The translations under genes were made by a program, and so were the position numbers. Shown here piece after piece: positions 58,515 through 64,000 of a stretch of DNA of 64,000 nucleotides. Every line of letters begins with the position of its first letter. Position 1 is the first letter of the stretch. The stretch spans positions 2,501 to 66,500 of the forward strand of contig BLAL01000071.1 in the NCBI GenBank assembly GCA_015698045.1, read 5' to 3'. Below the pieces are notes generated by a model that was not told where the DNA came from, ran no database searches, and was given only the letters and a program-made list of their open reading frames with translations. The stretch is from Rhizophagus clarus. Taxonomy: Eukaryota > Glomeromycota > Glomeromycetes > Glomerales > Glomeraceae.

Positions 58515-60720
58515 ATGCCGAAAATTAGAAGTAGAAAAATTAAAAATAATTCCAAGGAAATTAGTGAATATCCTAAAACAAATTCTATCTTATTTACAGA
58601 TAAAAAAAGAAGTTATTATTATACAATTAGACAAGAAGGTTTATATCCTCAACCACCAATATTGGCATACACCCAAGGAAAGAACAAATACAAGATTCCA
58701 GATGGATATTGTGTGGAGACCACTTGGGGTCGTGGGGAAAAAAAGAGAACTGTAAAATGTTTTATTAATTATATTGAAGAAAGACCTATTTTCAGAATTA
58801 TGTACGGTATAAACTTCTCAGAAGAAGTCCAATCAAATATATCTTCAACAACAGCAGCAAATGCAGTTTTAAGGGTTAGCTTTATTAAATTATTTTTTTT
58901 TTAAAAAAAAAAAATTGGATTAAATATATTATTTAATATTAAATTTTATTCTTTTTTAGAAGCTTTTTCCTTTAAATGAAAAATCATTAATTTCTGGTGT
59001 GCATCTTTTCGGTATCCATTTAGTAACATTGAAACAAGCTAGAGAAAATATAAGTATAAAGGAAGATAATATACAACTAATACCACTTGAAAACTGCAGT
59101 AAATCAACATTAAATAAAAGGCAGCGTAAATTCGGACATCAATTAAAACAACATGTTGAAAGTGAAGCAAATAAAGTTTATGGTAATGATAAAGTTACCC
59201 TTAAAAAAATTTCTTATAGCGTCAGAGATATGGATTTTCAAATTAATTACGAGGAAAAAAATGATATAAAAGAGAAAAAACTTATTTCAGTAGCAAAAGC
59301 TATTGATTTCAATTATATTCCTCGTGAAGGGTATCGAGCTTTAACTTCAGTGGAACAAGATTTACAGCGTGAATGGGCTGTCTCAAAACAACGACTTAAA
59401 ATAACGACAGAAATGAATCAAAAAATTCCAATTACTCTTGTTGATCTTCCATCGGATTTTACTGAATATACAAATTCTGAATCATTTGAAATAATTCAAA
59501 ATATTAAAAAAGGTGGAACTCGAAGTGTTAAAGATATCTTAAGATATATTGTACCTGTTCTTATTTCTAATGAAATATTGGACATCAACAATCCAATTAT
59601 CCATTTAAGGGTCTCAGGGGATGGCCGAAATGTAGGTCGTAAAATAAAACACGTTATGGTAACTATGGCAATTTTGAACGACATACGAAATATTCATAAA
59701 CCCGATTATCACTATACAACCGTTCTCTTTCCAGGTGTAGAGAAGTATGAGGTTTTAGAAACAATGATGGCTTCTTTTATTAAAGAGTTAGATGAAATAA
59801 AAACAAATGGATTAATTATTGGTGAAATCATTTGGAAATTTGAACTCTATTTCAGTTCCGATTGGAAGTTTTTAACCATATGTTTAGGATTCAATTCCGC
59901 GAATTCAAAATTTTTTTGCCCATGGTGCCAAATATCAAAATGTGATCAAGGTAACAATTGGAAGATAAGTAAGAAAATGGAATGCATTCACGAATACCCA
60001 GGTCACAATAAAAAGCCGCTTTTTTATATGATTTCTTTGGACAAATGGGTACCAGACGAACTCCACATTTTACTACGTATTTGGGACTGACTCTGGAGTC
60101 TGGTTTTAATGGAACTAAAAGAATTTAATCAATTTGATAATATATGTCGTGGTGAAATTGTTCAAGAAATGGGTAGGATTGGTGTTAATTTTCAGTTTTG
60201 GCAAGAAAAGGGTGTTAACACATGGAATTACACGTCATTAATGGGTGATGACAAAAAGAAAGTTTTAAAAAATTTTAACTTTATGCGTATATTACCTTCT
60301 TCACGTGCAAAAGCAATTCGACAATTATGGGATCGCTTCTATCAGGTTTATCTTAATCTTTAATTGAAGAATTATGACCCGCAACAGTTTCAATTTGAAG
60401 CTGAGGATTGGTTAGAATTATTTAAGGGACTATATATGCCGAGCGACGTAACTCCATATATGCACGTTCTTGTTTACCATATGTCCGAGTTCATGGAAAA
60501 ACATAAGCAATTTGGTGTAAAAGCATTTTCATGCGTGCCCGTCGAAAAAAAAAACCATAAACAGGTAACTCATTTTTTTAGACAGGCAATGAAAGACGGG
60601 GGAAAGGACAAAAAATCAGCAACAACTGATATTCTTGAATATGAAAATAGAGTTCTCTTTTATTTATTTGATAATGTTGAAACTTCAACATCAAAACCAA
60701 AAAAAATAAGTTTAAAGTAA
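58515..60720 (+). pseudogene. Transposon-like multi-copy gene, two in-frame stops
   Basis: Exon 1 (58,515-58,874) and exon 2 (from 58,960) join in phase 0 and read on to 60,720, about 700 codons, apart from TGA at 60,088 and TAA at 60,361. Recognisable blocks are HLRVSGDGRNVGRKIKHVMV, FFCPWCQISKCDQGNNWKI (a possible metal-binding CX2C), DKWVPDELHILLRIWD before the first stop, VTPYMHVLVYHMSEFMEKH, and VEKKNHKQVTHFFRQAMKDG. Dispersed genes of this kind look like transposases, but I cannot place the family and no terminal repeats were found. The TGA fits a CGA arginine codon (WD-R-LWSLVL). Confidence 0.6.
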
Positions 60721-62014
60721 TTTTTTTTGGCTTATTAATTTTAGAGCAGTAGAATAATTTATATTATATATAATTTATAATATTAAATAAAATGATATAT
60801 TGGTGACAAATTATGCCAGAAAAATAATTTTTTTAGTTATTTTTGGTTTACTTTTACAAATAGCTTGGATGGCCAGTACATGTATTTTAAGTAAAAAATA
60901 CTCTAACAATTCTAACAATTCTCATTATATTTGTAAGAACACCGGCTTCTTGGAATTCGACGAAACCAACCTTCAGTTAGAGCAATTGTGTAAGTGCAAA
61001 GGGGTGTGTATTTTTCTTAATTGAGAAACGTTCTAATGTCTTTTTCTCTTCTTTTTTTTGTAGAATTACTAACTTGAATGTGCAGGTAATTTAACACAAT
61101 GATTATTGCACATTTACAACATTAAACTGTATTTTGTTCAGTGGAATAAACTTAATGTCAGAGTATGTAAGTGTTGTACTATATTTTTTTTGGTTTAATA
61201 TTATTTTTAGAGTGAAGTAAATATACTTGGGTAGTTACATATCGGTTTTAAACTGATATTAACGCTTTCCTTTAGATTTTCAAACTTTCCTTTGAAACTA
61301 ACGACTGGCAAGTATAGTTTGGCAATATATGGTGGTATAAATGCATTTTGAAAGGACATTAACGCTAGGTTCTTTATTATTTTAGATAATTAATGGTATT
61401 GATCATCAAGTATTATTTACATGCTATTTAATCTTTTTTTTAAACTTTTTTTTCAACGTTCTTTCCCTTCTCCCTTTTATTCATTCTTTTCTCTTTCGTA
61501 ATTTCTCTTCCATAATTTCTCTTTCATTATTTTTCATTATTTTTTTTTTTCTTTTCACAAACTTACAAAAAAAGAAATTATTGCTAAAATCGAAAAAAAA
61601 CAAAAAAAAACCCAAAAAATCTCCGTTTCACAGGACCACCGAAACGAAAATGGAACCTAAAAGAATACGTTTAATAACAAGGACGATAAAATGGAATTCA
61701 CCCGGCCGTTTAAATAAAGAAGTCTTGTACGTAATGATTTAAGTGTTCATTTCAGCTTTCGGGTACTTGGGAATTCGAAACGTTTACTAACTGAACGTTC
61801 TTTTTTAAACGTCTTAAATTTTTTGGTGGGAATAAGCTTTTTTAGCCGTTAGCGTTAGATTAACATGTTCTTTAAGCGGCTAATATTTCGGATCAGGGTT
61901 TTGACAAGGGAAAACGGAGAAGTTCTTATTTATTTTAACGAAACATTCAAATTTCTTCGGACTTTCGGTAAATCATATTTTTATAAATTTTTTTTTATTT
62001 TAACGAATTTTTAG
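60721..62014. other. Mostly non-coding interval
   Basis: A 74-codon frame at 60,800-61,024 has a hydrophobic start and several cysteines (HYICKNTGF, LCKCKGVCIF) but no recognised domain. An ATG at 61,650 opens MEPKRIRLITRTIKWNSPGR to a GTAATG at 61,731 and could be a first exon of the following array. Confidence 0.3.
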
Positions 62015-63182
62015 GTATCTGGACGGTGAGGAGATTTCATTATTTATTTTTAACGAAACAACGAACGTTAATCTTTTTTCACATCCTTAGGCATACTGGT
62101 TATAAATCTCAATAATAGTCCCAAAACTGATCTTGATTATGAACCCAATGGACGCGTAGATTTCGGTAAGAAATCGATTTTCATCAAATTTTTTTTAACA
62201 GAACATTTTCTAACGTTTGATTTCTTTCTTTTTTAGGTTTCTTACTCTTCAGATTTTGACTCGTTGAATTTAGGTGGCTATTTTCCTATTTATTTGTTTT
62301 AACTAAATGAACTTTTACTGCGTTTAGATGATTTCCTTGAATATCTATGGGAGAAGAGTCATCTTTTTTAGATGCTGCTTGCTCTTCAAGTCTGGATGCG
62401 CAGGATTTCGATGGGCGTTTATGAAAAATGTCTCTAAATTCTCGTTTTTCTTGTATGAATGAATAATACTATTGGAAAGCGAAAATGATAAATTTCGCAA
62501 CTTGATTTTTTTAAATAGAAATGGTAATCAACATTTCGTTTGTTTTCTTTGTAGGCTTCAACTTCGAATTAGAGTGTTCAATTATTAGTAAGTTTCGAAG
62601 TTAATTTCGAACCCTTTTTTTTATTTTCATTTTTTTTTTTTTTCTATTTTTTTTCTATTAGAAACATTCTTAACATTTCTTTTGTTTGTTTTTCTTGTAG
62701 GTTCTTCAAGGTATCGATGGGATCTGGAAATGGCAAGTTTCTTTAGTTCCCTTTTTGATAGTTGTAATCATTAGTTTTTTAGGTCCCGAAGGATTTTATT
62801 AAGAGTGTTATGATTTGAAAATGGGGGTTTCTTTGCGATTATTTCTCTCCTTTCTTTTAACAGAAATGTTAAATAACGCTTCTTTTTTTTTTGTTTTTGT
62901 AGGTCTTCTTGGTTTCAGTTTGATTGTTGGAAAGTGAAATCGAAGAGTATTTGCTATAATTTTAGATAGTAAGTTCTTCGGAGCTTTTTTTTAAAAAAAA
63001 ATTTTTAACGAAAATGTTTATTAACGATTTCTATATTTTTTTTATGGATTTCAGGATGGAGTACTGGTACTGGAAATAATATCCGGAAACGTAAGTTTCT
63101 TGTGTTTCACTCTTTTGTTTAAATTAAAAAATGTTTACTACATTAACTTTTTCTTGCTTAGGTTTTTAGATTCAAAATATTG
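62015..63182 (+). repeat. Eight mini-exon-like units, second array
   Basis: Segments at 62,015-62,025, 62,091-62,165, 62,237-62,273, 62,555-62,587, 62,701-62,732, 62,903-62,968, 63,055-63,090 and 63,162-63,182 follow TAG or CAG acceptors with strong T-tracts and precede GTAAG-type donors (one GCAAGT at 62,733). Intervals carry TTCTAACGTTTGA, TCAACATTTCG or CTTAACATTTC in branch-point position. The spacing is less regular than in the 51-kb array. Some segments are open across two joins (for example 62,701 to 62,968), but a full coding frame could not be built. Confidence 0.55.
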
Positions 63183-64000
63183 GTAATGTTAACTTCGTAA
63201 TTTTGTTATGAAACTTTGATTTTCTATTAGGAAGGAATTGCTATACTAACATATCCTTTTTATTTCTTTTTTTTTTATAAGTTCGGATTTTTGTTTTGGA
63301 GTTTAGAAACAGCATATTTTTAATATTTATTTCTCTTTTTGGGATTGATATAAATTTTAGTATGGATTTAGTATGGAAATTTAAATAAGTATATTAATTA
63401 TTATAATAATGAAACATTTATTTATTTATTTATTTATTTTAATGTTTTGGATAGCCCGGTGCAGGCGCATAATTACAAGTAACTATAACAGATCGTGACT
63501 ACACTAGTTTCCTTATGGAAGTGGGCTACCTCTCAAAAACCAAAGGAAAGGGGAAAAATAGAGGAAGGGGTATTCACAAACTTCTTAGAACACAAGTTCC
63601 TGCATCACTTGAAGCGAAGGAGATCGCACCACGATACCTTCGAAAATAAAAAAAAACTAATAACTTATTGGAAAAATGTGACATCTTTTTTGAAAAAAAA
63701 AATAGAAACACCCTACGTTTGAGTCTAGCAGCATCTATGCAACGAATTTGGCCCTATTAAAAAGGTAAAAGAAATTCGGTAGACACTGAAGATGTTAGTA
63801 CATCCCTCAAATGAGATTATAGGCTCAGAGTAAGCATTTTAGCAAAGCCTGCAGCAAAGACCATGATGTATTGTCCTCTTTTTGGCTATTGATTATGTTC
63901 CGGTCTTTGCATTTCTTCTTCTTGTCCTCTTTTTTGTCCTTTTTTGGGAACTTGGACGTTGTTTTCTTTTGTTCGGCTGGTGTTGATGAGCAGACCAATT
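63183..64000. other. Window end; possible ORF remnant
   Basis: Around 63,495-63,722 two overlapping plus frames are open: MEVGYLSKTKGKGKNRGRG (63,515-63,649) and MTTLVSLWKWATSQKPKERG (63,495-63,722). The first is glycine/arginine/lysine-rich. Neither is identifiable. Short inverted words GCAAAGACC and GGTCTTTGC lie near 63,853 and 63,902. Confidence 0.3.

Noticed and set aside
42549..60090. Reassigned TGA codon (alternative genetic code)
   Set aside because: Stops appear only in mobile or decayed genes, include TAG and TAA, fit either Arg or Trp, and the intact host genes end normally.
62015..63182. snoRNA host gene
   Set aside because: Several intervals are only about 65-90 nt and show no box C/D or H/ACA pattern.

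Overview
The window is nuclear DNA from a very AT-rich eukaryote with short introns (about 60-110 bp), many decayed transposons and lineage-typical families. The mix of a Crinkler (CRN) gene, a BTB protein, a tandem ML-domain lipid-binding family, hAT and Tigger/pogo transposons and a family-B DNA polymerase relic fits an arbuscular mycorrhizal fungus of the Rhizophagus type (Glomeromycotina). That placement is inferred from gene content and base composition, not from a database search.

Layout. 0-6.4 kb: a minus-strand Crinkler gene split by a 4,741-bp inverted-repeat element with a 3-bp target duplication (TCA). The element carries a spliced Myb/SANT-like DNA-binding gene and a tandem array of mini-exon-like units, but no visible transposase. 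7.6-8.3 kb: a frame-broken hypothetical gene. 8.4-12.5 kb: a cluster of MITEs, a C/T-rich tract and an array of eight hairpins. 13.5-19.5 kb: a BTB gene, then two paralogous FAD-dependent monooxygenases placed head to head. 19.5-26 kb: mostly non-coding, but with a four-exon gene encoding two CCHC zinc knuckles whose exons are too short for an ORF scan. 26-38.5 kb: a tandem array of secreted ML-domain (NPC2-like) genes, four apparently intact and three broken, with repeated promoters, interrupted by a complete 2,344-bp Tigger element. 40-45 kb: an unidentified long gene, now a pseudogene, holding a 2,892-bp hAT element with a perfect 8-bp target duplication. 45-49 kb: tandem repeats and a family-B DNA polymerase pseudogene. 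49.8-50.2 kb: a coiled-coil ORF with one stop. 51.2-52.0 and 62.0-63.2 kb: two more mini-exon-like arrays. 53.5-54.1 kb: a zinc-finger-like gene with one frameshift. 58.5-60.7 kb: a transposon-like gene with two stops.

How it fits together: stable host genes (the ML array, monooxygenase pair, BTB and CCHC genes) are islands in repeat-rich DNA. Several mobile genes are broken mainly by apparent C-to-T or G-to-A changes (CGA to TGA, TGG to TGA or TAG), which points to cytosine-deamination decay. The most unusual feature is a set of arrays, in at least three places and probably five, in which 20-75 nt segments are bounded by good splice signals with a period near 112 bp. Their intron-like parts share a palindrome centred on a branch-point-like CTAAC. 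They may be intron-dense transcripts, or tandem repeats that spread already equipped with splice signals.
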